Below are positions 1 through 12,182 of a stretch of DNA of 64,000 nt, piece by piece (within the stretch, counting starts at the first letter, position 1; the number at the start of each line of letters is the position of its first letter). The position numbers were made by a program, and so were the translations under genes. The DNA comes from Desarmillaria ectypa (taxonomy: Eukaryota > Basidiomycota > Agaricomycetes > Agaricales > Physalacriaceae): assembly GCA_030407005.1 (NCBI GenBank), contig JAUDYN010000015.1, forward strand, positions 124,001 to 188,000. The letters are read 5' to 3'. The notes under the pieces are model-generated. The model ran no database searches and was not told where the DNA came from. It saw only the letters and a list, made by a program, of their open reading frames with translations.

Positions 1-24
1 GTGCCGGAGGATGAGCCCGTGTCA

Positions 25-190
25 TGATCATTCATGCTCTTCCACGCGACTCGCCTGGGCGATGAGCCGACCAACGGATGCTGCAATTTGATTTGAGCAT
101 TTCTAGATTCGGTCAACGGCGTAAGTAGACAGATAAATGAACAGAAGAGCAACCTACGGACCAAACTTCAGTCGAGATGAGTGCGTATGC
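25..190 (+). repeat. Dispersed duplicate of the region upstream of the SDR gene (copy 1)
   Basis: It aligns by eye over about 165 bp with 17095-17262. Shared landmarks are TTCATGC, ACTCGCC, GATGAGCCGA / GGTGAGCCGA, CAACGGATGCTGCAA, GATTCGG, GACCTAC and CCAAACT. The other copy lies just upstream of the intact SDR gene (minus strand), so this is probably upstream sequence of another SDR copy lying outside the window. Similarity was judged by eye. Confidence 0.7.
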
Positions 191-1137
191 AATTCAATGA
201 AGAGCTGGTGGCGTGGACGGCTCAGATCCGAAGCGTGCATGAGTATAAGGGTGACCTCAAAAAGATAAGTGGCACCTGATACATCCGTTCAGCAGCTTCA
301 ATATTGCAAGATATACAGCATGAAGTCTAGTTCCCATTCATATTTGGACTCTTTACTTTCAGATACGCTGATTAACCGTCATCGCGAGGTCCACGATTAC
401 GCGGATATTGTACGAGATTTCTAGCTCACATGGCCATGGCGGCTTCGGTTTGGGGTCAGTCACGTTGGAATTCTCATCCAGATTCTATTACCTCCTGCTT
501 CAATCCCAAGGACCTTTCGCGGTAACAAGTCCTGTAAATCGTGTTAGGAATTGCGTTTGCGATAGATCCAACTCACAGTCGTTGTTCAGCTGGTAGAGTT
601 GTAGCCCCGTCGATACTACTGTATCTTTTGTCGGCGTTGATTTTTCAAGCCAACTCCTACGGAGACCAATGCTTCTCCAGACATCCACCCAATGCGCTAG
701 ACCAAGAAGTAATCTGGTACCGGCGAGTTTTTGTAGTGCATGTATGAAGGTTCGTGTCTTGGGTTTTCGTCGGCGAAGGCTGCTGAGAGAACTGGGAGCG
801 AATGGAGAACATAATATTCAGAGAAACTGGTGTATTGCAGGCTGGGGTAGTTATCAACATGGCTGCGGCGTAGACGATGCTGGCTGCAATCGAGAGAGTT
901 GAAAATGTCTCTCGTCTGCTTAGTCAGCTCACAACGTCCAGAGAAATAGTGGCGGGCCACCGGACCGGATTTGGAAATACAACTTACTAGTCATCTACCT
1001 CAACTGGACACTCGTTTCTTGTTGGGATTTTGCTGGAAATTTCTAGAAGGAACAATCCGGCATCATGCCGAGAGTCGATGAGTAAGCACGAGAGTCGTAG
1101 AAAGTTGTAGTACATTCTAGATTCTAGTGCGAAGTAG

Positions 1138-1145
1138 TATAAATA
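1138..1145 (+). promoter_or_regulatory. TATA-like element of a decayed P450 promoter
   Basis: TATAAATA is followed by a segment resembling 11880-11915 ahead of the intact P450 at 12183, with shared GCCATAG and AGAAT words. It is probably a remnant promoter of the pseudogene at 1340-2606. Confidence 0.35.
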
Positions 1146-1339
1146 TGAGCTCTGTAGGAGCCATAGAATAATAATTCCTTTACATCTGGCTTTACCAGCC
1201 TGGAGTCTACCCTGCGCAACAACCAGGATTCCAACATTTCTTTCTTTTAAGCCTTGATGCCACGGGGACTATCGAATCTGGGGAAAATATCAAACGAGAA
1301 GACGCCCAACGGGACCGCAAGATGGCAGAGCTCAGTGCC

Positions 1340-2606
1340 CTCTGAGGCACCAAAGCTTATTCTCGTAGCCTTGATATAAATGCTTCCAAATTCAGTACTA
1401 GGACTTCTACGGCTGGTCCTAACCCGAGAGATTCGTCAAATCGTCAGGGTAGGAAAGCTGTCTAAGAAAATCGCTCAAGAAATCATGGCTAGCCATAACG
1501 AAGTGTAGACGCCAGAAGGCGATGGAGATATGGTTGATATCCTTGGTCAGTTCGCTCTTCTCATTTAATACATCTATGAACACGATTACGTCTCTAGCAA
1601 GAGTGCGCTTAGCTGGTAAAATGCAGAATGATAAAATCTCCGCACAGTTAATGATCTATTTACTTACTCTACAAGTTCATGATGTAACTTTCCCCTTGTT
1701 CCAGGACCTTCGTCATTTCTGGGCCTGAGACGTCGAGCACTAGTCTATCCTGGTTGCTATACAAACTCGCTTTACATCCTGAGCATCAGTCCGTAATTCA
1801 TGCAGAGCTCAAACAATCAAATGGTTATGACTCAATGCCATTTTTGAACACGGCTATAAAAGTGAGCATCCTTAGCTACACCGGATGACCACGCTCACCT
1901 CTAGTAATAGGAGTCTCTCCGTCTACCCAAATGTACATTTCTTGATACGTACCGCCCCTCACGATGATGTTCTACTTCTCTCTGAAGGGAAGACACTGAT
2001 GGTACCCAAGGGGCAGACACTTATTTGTTCTGCTTACCTATACAACCGACATGATCTTCCTCTGTCGTTTCCATACAAATTTGATGCGAACTTTTCCTAG
2101 TCTTCTTTCTCTCTGGGGAGAAGAGTGGGATCCGACTCGGTTTTTTGACAAGGCTGCCGGTATCGCCGGATGGCATGCCAATCTGTGAGTAGGATCTTGG
2201 CTTTGTGCGTGCCCTCGATACTTACTTGGCGGAATGCCAGGATGACATTTAATGAGTTACCTTTCAGTGAGTCTTTTCTCCGACTAACGCGACCCTCTGG
2301 TACTGGACCTCGTTCATGCATAGGGTAATTGGCTGTTACGATTCCCTTCGTTCCCTTGCTGATCCTTTTCCTTTCTCGTAGGTGGCGATTCGCGTGTGTA
2401 ACTCATATTTTCAATTCCACTTCAATCAAACTGATCGGCGAAATGCAAGCAATCCCAGCCAACTTGATTCTACACTTCGAATTCAGTTTACCCGAGGGAG
2501 GAGTCAAAGTCCAGCATTTTCCTGGGTCATCGCCGTCGTACCCATTGTGACGGGCAAAGCACACTTAGACTCTCAGTTACCCATAAAGGTGAGAGTGTTA
2601 CATTAG
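1340..2606 (+). pseudogene. Cytochrome P450 pseudogene, 5'-truncated
   Basis: This is a decayed third copy of the P450s at 3388 and 12183. Only the part matching their exons 7 to 15 is recognisable; the membrane anchor and N-terminal half are missing. In-frame stops lie at TAA 1377-1379 (where a paralogue has CGA) and TAG 1506-1508. The I-helix AGHETT is degraded to SGPETSS. About two bases are missing just after the ExxR helix (ESLR), shifting the frame before the AAPHDDV-like segment. The heme-binding GPRSCIG and the downstream WRF segment remain, with intron positions conserved. The final stop is TAG 2604-2606. No functional product is expected. Confidence 0.88.
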
Positions 2607-3387
2607 TGAACGATAGTGATTTTGGACCAGGCGTTATGGTTTGTGTACTCAATCCAAAATTGTTGTGAGATTAAAGCGTCGCGGGGAAGCAAGACTTGCT
2701 TTCAAGGATGCGGAAATGACGTCTGTACTGTATTTCAACAAGCCTGCTTTGGTATGGACAAGGCTCTGCATGATCCTGCGAAGTGTCTACAAGCTCACAG
2801 ATACATGTTAGTTTCCTTGGATTCCTCTTCACGTGTTATGGACGTAATGCGCCTGAGTCATAATACTGCCGTAGGCCCCGTGAATCGGCCTGGGATGATG
2901 CATGGCCATCATCACGATTACATCACACAGAACCGCTTGACGCTTCACCATTTTCTCTCTTCCACTGCGTTGTTAACCTGCCGAACCGGGTGGCCTCAAG
3001 ACCCTTCATCTAATGTTTTTGTTGGTCAAAACGGGAGAACGAACTACTGTACTAAATTTCACACCAGCATGATTTTACAAGTCTCTGACTAGAAGTGTTT
3101 TCTTCGAGGCAGCTGCTCGTTGAAACTTCAGGAGTCATGCAGTCAGCGTAAACGAACCTCTACGACGAAAGCTGGCTCTAAGGACAGAACAGACTTCTCA
3201 GTCTGGACTACAGATACTACTCGGCTCCCCCCCCCGCACGGAAGTTTTTATTTTGTAAATACATTATGGCCTAGCCCATGGAAATATCAACTGGCACGAC
3301 GTGTGCTCGATATTCGGGCCGCAGTAATGCTTTCTTAAGAACCGTAGTTTTGCCGTCGACTGACAGAGCACGACCCTTTATCTTTCG
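2607..3387. other. Intergenic; no gene recognised
   Basis: An open frame of 158 codons (2616-3092) exists, but it resembles no family I know, lacks fungal splice structure and starts ten bases after the P450 pseudogene. It is probably chance. The last 250 bases are the likely promoter and leader of the next P450. Confidence 0.5.
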
Positions 3388-5689
3388 ATGTCTCCCATAC
3401 TGGCCTCAATCGTTGCAATCTTCCTAGCTTATTTGCTTCGCTCATGGTTGAAACGACCTTCAGTCAAACACGTAAAAGGTCCGCCATCCTTATCCTTCTG
3501 GCAAGGTAAGATGTCCGAGACTCTTCCTTTGAACCTGCGCTCAATAAAAAGCCCGGCATATCAGGTCATGAACGACTGCTTCGCAATCAAGAGAACTTCG
3601 GCGATCTTGAAATGGAATGGTGCAAGAAATATGGAAACGTGTATCGTATCGGGGGCTGTTTTGGCGTAAGTTAGCTCTTCGCCTTGCCCTTCCTCATACC
3701 TGAAAAGGAGATGTAGCAAGACATCTTGGTGGTATCTGATCCCAAGGCTCTCGATCACATCTTCCACATTTCACGCCCTTACCCAAAGTCGAAGGATTTC
3801 AACTTCATCCTTGGTCTTATCCTCGGAGGAGGACTTATCGTCGTTGATGGTACGTGTTCATATGAGTCTATATCAGTTGAGTCTTGACTTTTCCACCTAA
3901 GCTGAAAACCATCATCGCCAACGCAAAATTCTAAATCCTGCATTTGCACCCGCTCAGCTGCGGAACTCGCAGCTAATATTTCGGCAGTGCAGCGACAGGG
4001 TAAATTGTTTCTCGCATAAATGGGTATGAGCAGTGGAAACTGACGAAAGATTGTAGCTTGTGAACGCTTTGAAGGGATCCTTGATTGAGAGTAATGAAAC
4101 CGTCAATATAATGGATTGGACAAGCAAAGTCACTCTGGATATTATCGGTCTAAGTCAGTGCTACCAACATTCCTCCACATAGTTTGTTTGATCCGTGACT
4201 TAACAGCCGCCTTTCGATACGACTTCGGTTCACTCGAAAGTCGTAACACAGAGCTAGGGCAAGCCCTGAAGCATCTATTGTGCGTTCCCCCGTCTTCAGG
4301 ATTACTGATGACGACCATATTCTGACCTTCAAATCTAGCACGACTTCACAATCTAATACGACAGCATTCGAGTTCATGCTTGTGGCTCTGATTAGAATTC
4401 TTCCAGATGCAGTTCTGAAGCTCTTGCAGCTGATCTCAACTCGAGAAACTCGTCAGTTCGCCAGGCTAGGAGAGGTGTCAAGAAGAACTGCCCGAGAGAT
4501 TATGGTCAGTCAGTATGAGGTACAGGAGCAAGGTGATGATAAAGACGTCGTCGATCTCCTAGGCGAGTCCATATTAACGAATCTCTTATAACTCGCATAC
4601 TCACATACTGGTGCTTATAGCAAGAGCGCGCCTTACAGGCGAAATGAATGGAGATGAAATCGAGTCGCAGCTAGTGTTCGTGTGGCAACTTTCTTGCCGC
4701 ATCCCATTGATAATAACCGCGACTCCTGATTTTAGAACATTCGTGCTTGCTGGTCATGAAACGACAGGTACTACCGTAGCCTGGTTGCTATACGAACTTG
4801 CCGCACATCCCGACCATCAATCCATCATACGCGAAGAGTTAAAACAAGATAAGGACTACGACTCGATGCCGTTCATGGCCGCAGCGATCAAAGTGAGCAC
4901 GGTTTCAGATGACTCAAACTCAGACGTTAATTGCTCTTAATAGGAAGTGCTCCGTCTTCACCCTATCGTGCATTCGCTCACCCGTACCGCTCCTTGCGAT
5001 GACGTTCTCCCTCTTTCTGGAGGGAAGACCCTTGCCGTGCCTAAAGGACAGACCTTTACTTGTTCGATGTATTCGTACAACCGGTATTTATAGTCATCTC
5101 ATATCACTGGTCCGCAACCTGATCATGAACCATTGTCAGCCTCCCGTCGCTCTGGGGTGACGACGCAGAGGAATGGAATCCCACTCGGTTTCTTAAGAAT
5201 GATCTTCCCATCTCGCTGGGAGTGTACGCTAATTTGTGGGTTTGAGCCTTATTTTGTTCTCGCGCAATTTGACGACCAACGCTACGACATTCTAGGATGA
5301 CGTTTGGTGGGTTATTTTCAGCTTGTCCTTCTGTATGTCCTTCTGTATGTTCATTATGCAACCTTCAGGCGCTGGACCTCGGTCATGCATTGGGTAAATA
5401 TCCCCCATTATTCTTCTGTTTCATGCTGAATACTTTTTCCCTTCGAAGCTGGCGGTTTGCGTAAGTGCTTCCTCCCTGAAGTCCAAGTCAGGTCTAACTG
5501 TCGAAACTCAGGATTATGGAGCTACAGACAATTCTAGCGAGACTGATCCAGAACTTCGAGTTTTGCTTGCCAGAGGGAGGTGTGGAAATGCAGCAGTTCC
5601 CTGGATCGCCGGCAGTCGTACCTGTTGTGAAAGGCAAAGCCCATCTGGGTGCCCAGGTCCCATTGAGGGTCAAAGTTTTACATCAATAA
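3388..5689 (+). CDS. Cytochrome P450 monooxygenase (15 exons, 505 aa)
   Basis: This is a heme-thiolate monooxygenase, expected to be anchored in the ER membrane and fed by NADPH-P450 reductase; the substrate is unknown. Exons: 3388-3505, 3565-3665, 3717-3849, 3902-3999, 4057-4153, 4207-4279, 4339-4562, 4621-4675, 4736-4892, 4944-5083, 5140-5235, 5296-5306, 5369-5393, 5449-5460, 5512-5689. They join in frame without a stop. Residues 3-20 form a hydrophobic anchor, followed by a GPPS hinge. The I-helix AGHETT is at 305-310, the ExxR motif EVLR at 353-356, and the heme loop FGAGPRSCIG at 434-443 with Cys441 as ligand. Exons 12 and 14 are 11 and 12 nt. Intron 7 (4563-4620) starts with GC, and intron 8 has an unusual GTTCGT donor, shared with the paralogue at 12183. 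The start is the first ATG before the anchor. Family number not assigned. Confidence 0.92.
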
Positions 5690-5998
5690 AAGGTGACCCT
5701 GGAGGACGCGATGACTGAGAATTATATTTTAAGTAGATGGGTGGGTAGGGAAATTCGCGGATGCTAGACTCATTGCCTTGTATGTAAGGAAAAGTGATAT
5801 GAGGAGAAAATCAGATCAGATAGGATTATAGTGGCAGCAAAATCTTGGCAAAATCTCGGGAATTAAAAAGTGACCGCGATAAGATAAGATGATCTCTAAT
5901 AATCATACCGGCAAATAAATGTTTAGCCGGAAGTTGAACTTTCTCCCATTCACCACTTCCCCATTTCAACTTCCATTGCTCCCTCTCCTAGGCCCTCA
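5690..5998. promoter_or_regulatory. Intergenic and probable pyrimidine-rich promoter
   Basis: Bases 5940-5995 are rich in C and T, a common feature around transcription starts in basidiomycete genes. They lie just ahead of the ATG at 5999. No other feature was seen. Confidence 0.35.
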
Positions 5999-8597
5999 AT
6001 GGCCACGCTCCCTAATACAACATGGGCAGACCGTCTATATTCTCACAAGAAGTACAAGGGTACCATGACGAAAATTCAAATTCCTCACCGAAATGTGCCG
6101 AACCATATCGGCGCACTGTCGGCTGGGAAGAGCGTCTCCAACGTGCCACTCGTCAATAAAGATACTACACCAGACAACGACGTCCAGAGGAGTGCTCCAG
6201 CAGAGAGCCTTCTGACGCCTGAATCTCCTGCTAGTACGTGTCGGCTTAGGCAGAACAAGGTCGGTTGTGTCTCTGATAAACAGGACGCGTCTTTTATATG
6301 CTCTTTATCAGCGACCATCGTTTATGGAACAGGTGTATTTCCTTTGTTTCTTACTTGAAATTGTGTTCTGATGCTGCACTAGTTTTCCTCTCTATACAAA
6401 GCCGGGCCCGGTGAAGATCAAGACGAGTGGTTCACCAAGCTGCGTAATCTGTATCTCGGAATGACGCCTGAACGGCAAGCGGAGTTGGTCCAGAATCATT
6501 CAAAGGAACCCAAATGGATCGATACATGGTGTGGGATGGTATTTCTGAGCATCCGCAAGACGCCCAATCGACATTTAGTCAAGAATAAAGTGCGCAACGT
6601 GAAAATCAAACATTGGGACTTGGTTCCAACCGCAGCGTACACACCTGTGAGATTTTCTCCTTACTGTTTATGTTATAGGATTGTTGACTCTTCTTCCAGT
6701 GCAGTAATTGTGCTGCGCTAGGTGTGGTCTGCGAATATGGGAACCGGAAAACAACTCGGAGCTGCAGGGAGTGTCGTCTTGAAGGGACGTCGTGTCAGCA
6801 ATTGCCCCTGGACGATTCTATCAATGATGAGGACGAAATGGTAAATGACGAGGTCGAAACAAGTAATGGAACCGGAGAACCATCGTCACCTACGGCAGAC
6901 AAAGTAACCAGTCCATCTTCGCAGATATCATTGTCTGGTTACAGACCAGGCAGAGTATCAGCCGCTCAGACGAGAGTCCGTCCTTGTGTGATAATCATTG
7001 GCCTTTGTTGACTCATTATACGATAGTTCTTGAACATCTACAATTCACGCTGTGAGCCCAGTAAGAAAAATCTGTGGTTTGAGGAGATGTTCGATGCATA
7101 CACCCAAATGACTCGGAGGCAGCAGGAGGACCTTGCCAGTATCTGCAGAAATCACGACAGAAGGAAATGGGTGCACGTTTTAGCGGGGATCGTACACATC
7201 AACATTCGGGCGAGGGAGGAGCGACCACTCATGGGAACGACTGTCCTCAACGCAGATATTTCTGGCTGGGATGTTTACCCTATCTACAACGAAATGCGGG
7301 TAAGACTTTCTTACCTGGTTTTCTCATATCGATGCTGATCCTCGATGGACAGTGCAAAGGTTGTGCCTCTGATGGGATTAGTTGCGAATTTGCCAGTCAG
7401 GATGTAGATCTTCCTGGATGCAGGGAATGCCTCATCTTAGGCCGGGAATGTGTGGATTTTCATAGACTGGAGCCTGCCACGATTTCGTCACGTAGACGAA
7501 CGCGAAGAAACCGCGACGAACCTTCTGCGACCGAAGAACAGTTTGTATCAGAGACATTGACGGCACGTCTTCGGTCCGCAAAGAATCGCATTGACGAAGT
7601 CGAGACAACACCATCTCCGAAACCCCGAGCAGCGACGAAACAGAACATGCTACGTATCCCTCCTGTCGCATCTTCGTCTCAGCAAGACGATGCATTCAAA
7701 CATCCGGGGCGAATATCTCTTCGCCTTCCACGCACGACACGAGCCGAAAATGATATTCATGGCCCAAAGCCCAAACCAAAGCGATCAGCTGTTCTTCTTG
7801 ATCCAATTCCCCTTTCCGATGAGGAATTGGATAATGATGATGATGAAGGAAGCATAAGCATGGGTCCGCCGACATTCAACATTCCTGTTACGCTCACTTC
7901 AAACGGCTTGTCCCTCGCCCCAGGCGCCTTCGAGTCGCTATCTCGACAAGCTACTCCAGCACCGTCGTTACCCCTCACATTTACCGCGCCTCCCCTCGCT
8001 CCTGCTTTCCGATTCCCCGAGCCACCATCGAAGCGGTCCAGGATCGATTTGGATGGACAAGATGTCCAATATCATACCCCAATGCATGCTGATGAGCCAG
8101 CGCTATGCCACAAAGAAGACAAACTGATCGAGCGTATGGAGCGTGAAGTGTTGAGGAAGGATCGTGAGCTGGAGAGGAAGGACGAGGAGCTTGAAGAGCT
8201 GCGAGAGAAGCTGAGGTCTGAGAGAGAGGGTTGGTTGTTGTTGCAGGGGGCGCTTGAGAAGGACAAGGAGGAGAGCGTGCAGAAGAGAGAACGTGAAAGG
8301 GAGGTGGTGGAGATGGAGAGAGAGAAGGAGAGGGCTGCGTGGCGTGATGCTAGTGATGGTTGGAAGAAGGAAAGAGAATCCTTGGAGAGTGTTAATGAGA
8401 ACTGGAAGCTGAAGGTGGATGAGATTTGTGCTGAGAGGGACAAGCTCAAGGTCGATATAGACAAAATGCAGAAGGAGAACGACCGGGATGAGGATCATCT
8501 AGAGGATGTCGTGCGAGCACTGCAGGAGATAAGAGCGAGGCGCAAATCCGTGAAGGAGGCAGAGGCCACGGTCGTTGATGATCAGATTTCGGGATGA
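5999..8597 (+). CDS. Protein with two tandem Zn2Cys6-like modules and a C-terminal coiled coil (5 exons, 757 aa)
   Basis: Exons 5999-6233, 6402-6646, 6700-6975, 7027-7299 and 7353-8597 join in frame. Residues ~85-195 and ~262-378 are two copies of one module: a ~75-residue tryptophan-containing segment, then a cysteine cluster. Cluster 1 starts at Cys161 with spacing CX2CX6C-X10-CX2CX6C; cluster 2 starts at Cys344 with CX2CX6C-X11-CX2CX6C. Both match the Zn(II)2Cys6 spacing of Gal4-type factors, but lie internally and lack the usual run of basic residues. In both copies an intron ends exactly at the first cysteine codon, which supports module duplication. After the clusters come an acidic patch (EELDNDDDEG), a proline/serine-rich stretch and a charged coiled coil (~595-745). 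Inference: a nuclear or chromatin-associated homo-oligomer. I do not recognise a named family. Confidence 0.82.
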
Positions 8598-9777
8598 AGT
8601 TGTATATGTGGGTGCCTTTCTCTTTTCCGAAACTGTATCTGATACGTTGCTATTCAGTTATTGTATCCCGATTTAAATGGCCCACTCGTTGCGGAGGTGG
8701 TTATCATCTGTATGTATTTTGTATCTGGTGGCTTTTTATAATTGCTTTGCGCCTCTATCTGTTTTTTGAATAAAGTATGAATGTAAAGTTTTGTAGTGGA
8801 TATGCTTTGCTGAAAACGTATATAGTAGTTAAATGAATCATTTACGTGAAATCATTGGGACCTGCCTCTGTAACTTTTGTACCAATTCATGCAACAAGTC
8901 TACCATGGCTTAATATTTCCTACAGTCGAAGTTTCACAGTCATTGATTCTCGACAGCATCATGTCTTGACGCAGAAATGGTGTAATAAATGTATGGATAT
9001 ATGTTGGCCAAGAAGGCAAATATTTAATCGGGTTTAAAGGAGAAGTTTCACACGAGTCTAATTGGTAAGAGGCTACGCTACCTTACTTTTCCGCCCTCTC
9101 ACGTCTCCCCGCAGACGTCGATCACTCCCCAGTGCATAATTTCCGTATACTGTCATATGCGGACCCAACCTCTCATTGGGAGCCTCCCCTGGGACTTTTA
9201 CCCGTTCTCATCCGTGAGTACCACAAACTGAAATCAGAGACTCACGGGCATCTCAGCTTTCCTCGCCGTGTCTCTCTCTTCGTCCGAACTATAACTACCT
9301 GACAGTCTCAGAAGAGGGTGCTTATCGCTCTCTCTGAACTGCCAGGTACGTGTTTCTTTTTCTTTCTCTCCAATTTATAGTAGCTTACGGCGCTCTGGTT
9401 GTTTAACTAGAGGGCTTTCAGTGTTTTCTCGTACCCGCTCTGGACAGTACCATCTCCCTTTTACTATGGACTTACTCTTTTACTTCGATACGGACTTGTT
9501 ACAGACTTTGTTACGGACTTAAGGACAGCTCATGGACTACTTACTACACCTGTAACATATTTCGTACTGTCTGATGCCCTCCCAGCACTCGCAAATGCAC
9601 CGCGGAGGAGCAAATACGACTTGTGCCCGGAAACGGGCAGATTTCCACGTAAACGATGATTAATCAGTCGGACGCTTGTCGACCAATTAGAGCTTGAAGA
9701 TTCATCCGAACCGTGCTTGAAAGTGAAGATCGGCATTTTCCGTTTTCGGACTGGACCACTCACCACCTCCTGCATAT
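8598..9777. other. Intergenic; no gene recognised
   Basis: It holds the 3' end of the upstream gene and the probable promoter and leader of the coilin-like gene. An AT-rich part (8640-9040) is followed by a pyrimidine-rich part (9090-9400). A GTACGT...TAG pair (~9345-9379) could be a leader intron. Several TACGGACTT-like repeats sit near 9480-9530. No conserved ORF was found. Confidence 0.45.
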
Positions 9778-11134
9778 ATGCGCCTTCGGATACAAACCGA
9801 ACCACCTCTTCCTCACCTAAAAGCTTGGTTCCCATTTATTGACGATGTCAATATCCACGGCCTCAAGACGTCTCTATGTAGTACCATTCAGGTGCTCAAA
9901 ACTGCCAAAATCAAGCCAGGAGAATTGACATTGGAACTCGATGGCTTCGAACTGCTGGATGAACTCGTATGTTCAGATGTAGTGAGAGATACGGACTTCA
10001 TTGTTATCAAAGAAGGGGATGGTAGCAGCAAGAAAAGGAAAGCAGAAACTGAACCTCCAGGTGCGTCCGTGTTTCCATGGGATTCGAACGACTCGCTAAA
10101 AACATTTTTAGTGGCACGAGACGCGAAGAGGCTCAAGACTACCCTTGTTTCTTCTGGTTCTGATGACTCTACCGACTCGGATTCGTCTACCGACTCTTCG
10201 TCCAGCAATTCTTCGCCATCCGTGGTGTCCGTTAGAAAGAAACTGCTACCGCCTCCGTGAGTCTTAAATCCCTCAGTCTAGTACTTTCCTCAGACGAAAT
10301 TTTAGTGTAAAGCAGCAAAATCACGTCCCACCGGGCTTAGGCTCACAGCAAACACGAAGTCGTAACCAACGCCGGCGACTGAAGAAAAAACACGAAGCAG
10401 AGGCTGCTAACTCCACTCTCTCGACGGCACCTAGGCCGAAAGACCTCTCATCGACCAACGGAATCCCTCTGGGCCGAAAAGCGCCCACCGAAGACGAGCT
10501 CAGCCTATCGATGTTCTCTCTCGGGAACAAGAACAAGAAAAAAGGTTTCAAACAGAGGCTCACCTTTCCTGCGACGCCCAAGATCGTGTTTCAAGATCAT
10601 ATGCCGCGGCTCGTACCACCGTCAGAGCGGGAGAATTTGCCGACGAACGTGTTTGTGACGAGCGTCGATGTAGAGGCAGACAAGTGGGGAAAGAAGGCGA
10701 AGAAGGAAGCTATTGAAGAGGCGGTTCTGTATTACGGGGAGGAAGAAGTCGCTGAGGTAGAGGATGTCATTGACGAAGAGGCCAATAAGATGTGGGAAGC
10801 GGCAGAGGCAAATTTCGATTCGTACCCTGCCATAACACAACCAGAGCAGGGCCACGTGGGGAGCCTAGTTGCTTGGAAGGTGAGAATCTCCTTTCTTTCT
10901 TGCTCAGGGAAATATGCTGACGCCTTAAAGGCTCTGGCACTTAATCCGATAACGTTCTCGCCCGAAGTCAGCCTCCACCTGGCGCGTGTCGTGGCTATGA
11001 ATACCGAGAACGCGTATGTCATTTCCAGACTTTTCAAACCTGGATGGGAGACGGGCGACGAGCCAACCGTGGACGAGACCATCGCATGGGGCGATGTCTT
11101 GACTATGGGACTGAAGAACGCTGGTCGGGAGTAG
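9778..11134 (+). CDS. Coilin-like protein (Cajal-body scaffold), 4 exons, 401 aa
   Basis: Exons 9778-10060, 10112-10256, 10306-10879 and 10931-11134 join in frame. The N-terminus starts MRLRIQTEPPLP, continues KAWFPF and then LTLELDGFELL, ending with RDTDFIVIKEG (residues ~1-85). This matches the ubiquitin-like self-association domain of coilin. A serine/aspartate-rich linker and a basic patch (RSRNQRRRLKKK, ~160-171) follow, then PRLVPPSER and NVFVTSVDVE, which resemble coilin sequence conserved ahead of its C-terminal domain. Residues ~325-375 (GHVGSLVAWK, then SPEVSLHLARVV) fit the atypical Tudor-like domain. In animals and plants coilin organises Cajal bodies and snRNP maturation. The role here is inferred. 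The call rests on motif order, not a database search. Confidence 0.78.
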
Positions 11135-12182
11135 CGTGGTACGGATATCCAGGCCTCAGTATCTCCTGCACCAGAAACTCGCCTAATGCACGAAGCCTCA
11201 TGTTCTTGAGGCATCGCATCTGGCAATTTGGATTCACATTCCCCGCAAAAGACTGCCTCCGGCTCATGTGGCGACGCGTCCCCCCTCCTTTAATTTCATC
11301 ATTTCTCCCGTGTGCATGTAACATTTAAAATGTCTGCATACTCTGTCATATATCGGGAGTGAGATGACTCCATTTACAACGAACAAACTTTTCCTCACTT
11401 TACATCACATCACGGAGGTCTTCCTCAATTCATTCTGCGGTCTCTCCGATTGTCCTACCCTGCGGGGGAAAGATCGCATCCAGAATAACTTGGCGCCCAA
11501 TTGCACCATGATCATATGTAGCTTGGCATCAATAGTACGGCATTCAATGCTGTTCAACAAATTGGCTTGGAGCCGGGAAGATTGGGACAGCCATCCCGAA
11601 ATATCAGACTAAGTCCAGACGTCAAGCATTGGGGACACAACACTCCATCTAGAGCTTGGTGTCACTTCGTTAGCTGCTTGAGGTTCAAGGCCCGTTCTCT
11701 ACGCGCTACATACTGCATTTCAGGAACGTATTGATGTATATCTACCCGAAGTCTCATCTAGAATTCGTGGGTACTGCGTCATTGTAACGGACGGGCCCCG
11801 GTTTTTCGTAAAATAGACCCCGACTCCACATGTTTGATCTCTATGCCTTATTTTTGCTATGCACTCTTCTTATCTATGGTATAAATATACTCGGCCATAG
11901 CCTAGAATTACCGGACTCTTTCTTTCCCCCAGAAACGAGGTGTCTTCAACCCGGTCCTTGATTCGTCCCTCGTGTGTACCGACTTCTATCGCTAACGCCA
12001 CAGTCATGGTACCCTAACTCGTTATGGCATTGATCCTGAAGCTATTCAATCATGTTTGAGTCGTGGCACCCTAAGAATCTGCTTTTCTTCGATCTTCACA
12101 GGGTGGCCGTCATGTAGAAATAGATGTTGCCAACATAATTAGACCATCAGCTCAACTGTGGGATTCGAGACCCTACTCATCG
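11135..12182. other. Intergenic; no gene recognised
   Basis: The right part (from about 11.88 kb) is the probable P450 promoter. The left part includes the coilin 3' end and unassigned sequence. Only short open frames occur. Confidence 0.45.
11880..11887 (+). promoter_or_regulatory. TATA-like element upstream of the P450 at 12183
   Basis: TATAAATA lies about 300 bp ahead of the ATG. A similar block occurs at 1138 before the related pseudogene. Confidence 0.4.

Larger units (their letters stand above)
1..1259. other. No gene recognised; left flank with a repeat copy and a TATA element
   Basis: Only short open frames occur and none has recognisable motifs or a convincing exon chain. Positions 25-190 are a diverged copy of 17095-17262, listed separately. 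The minus strand around 780-900 encodes a short hydrophobic stretch that could be decayed coding sequence, but nothing supports a gene model. Confidence 0.5.

Noticed and set aside
2616..3092. 158-codon open frame after the P450 pseudogene
   Set aside because: No motif, no intron structure, no recognisable family, and no copy near the other P450s. Probably chance.
8072..8498. Minus-strand serine- and leucine-rich open frames of about 130 codons
   Set aside because: They are antisense shadows of the coiled-coil coding exon on the plus strand.
9530..9835. Minus-strand 101-codon frame over the coilin start
   Set aside because: It overlaps the well-supported first exon of the coilin-like gene antisense and has no motif.
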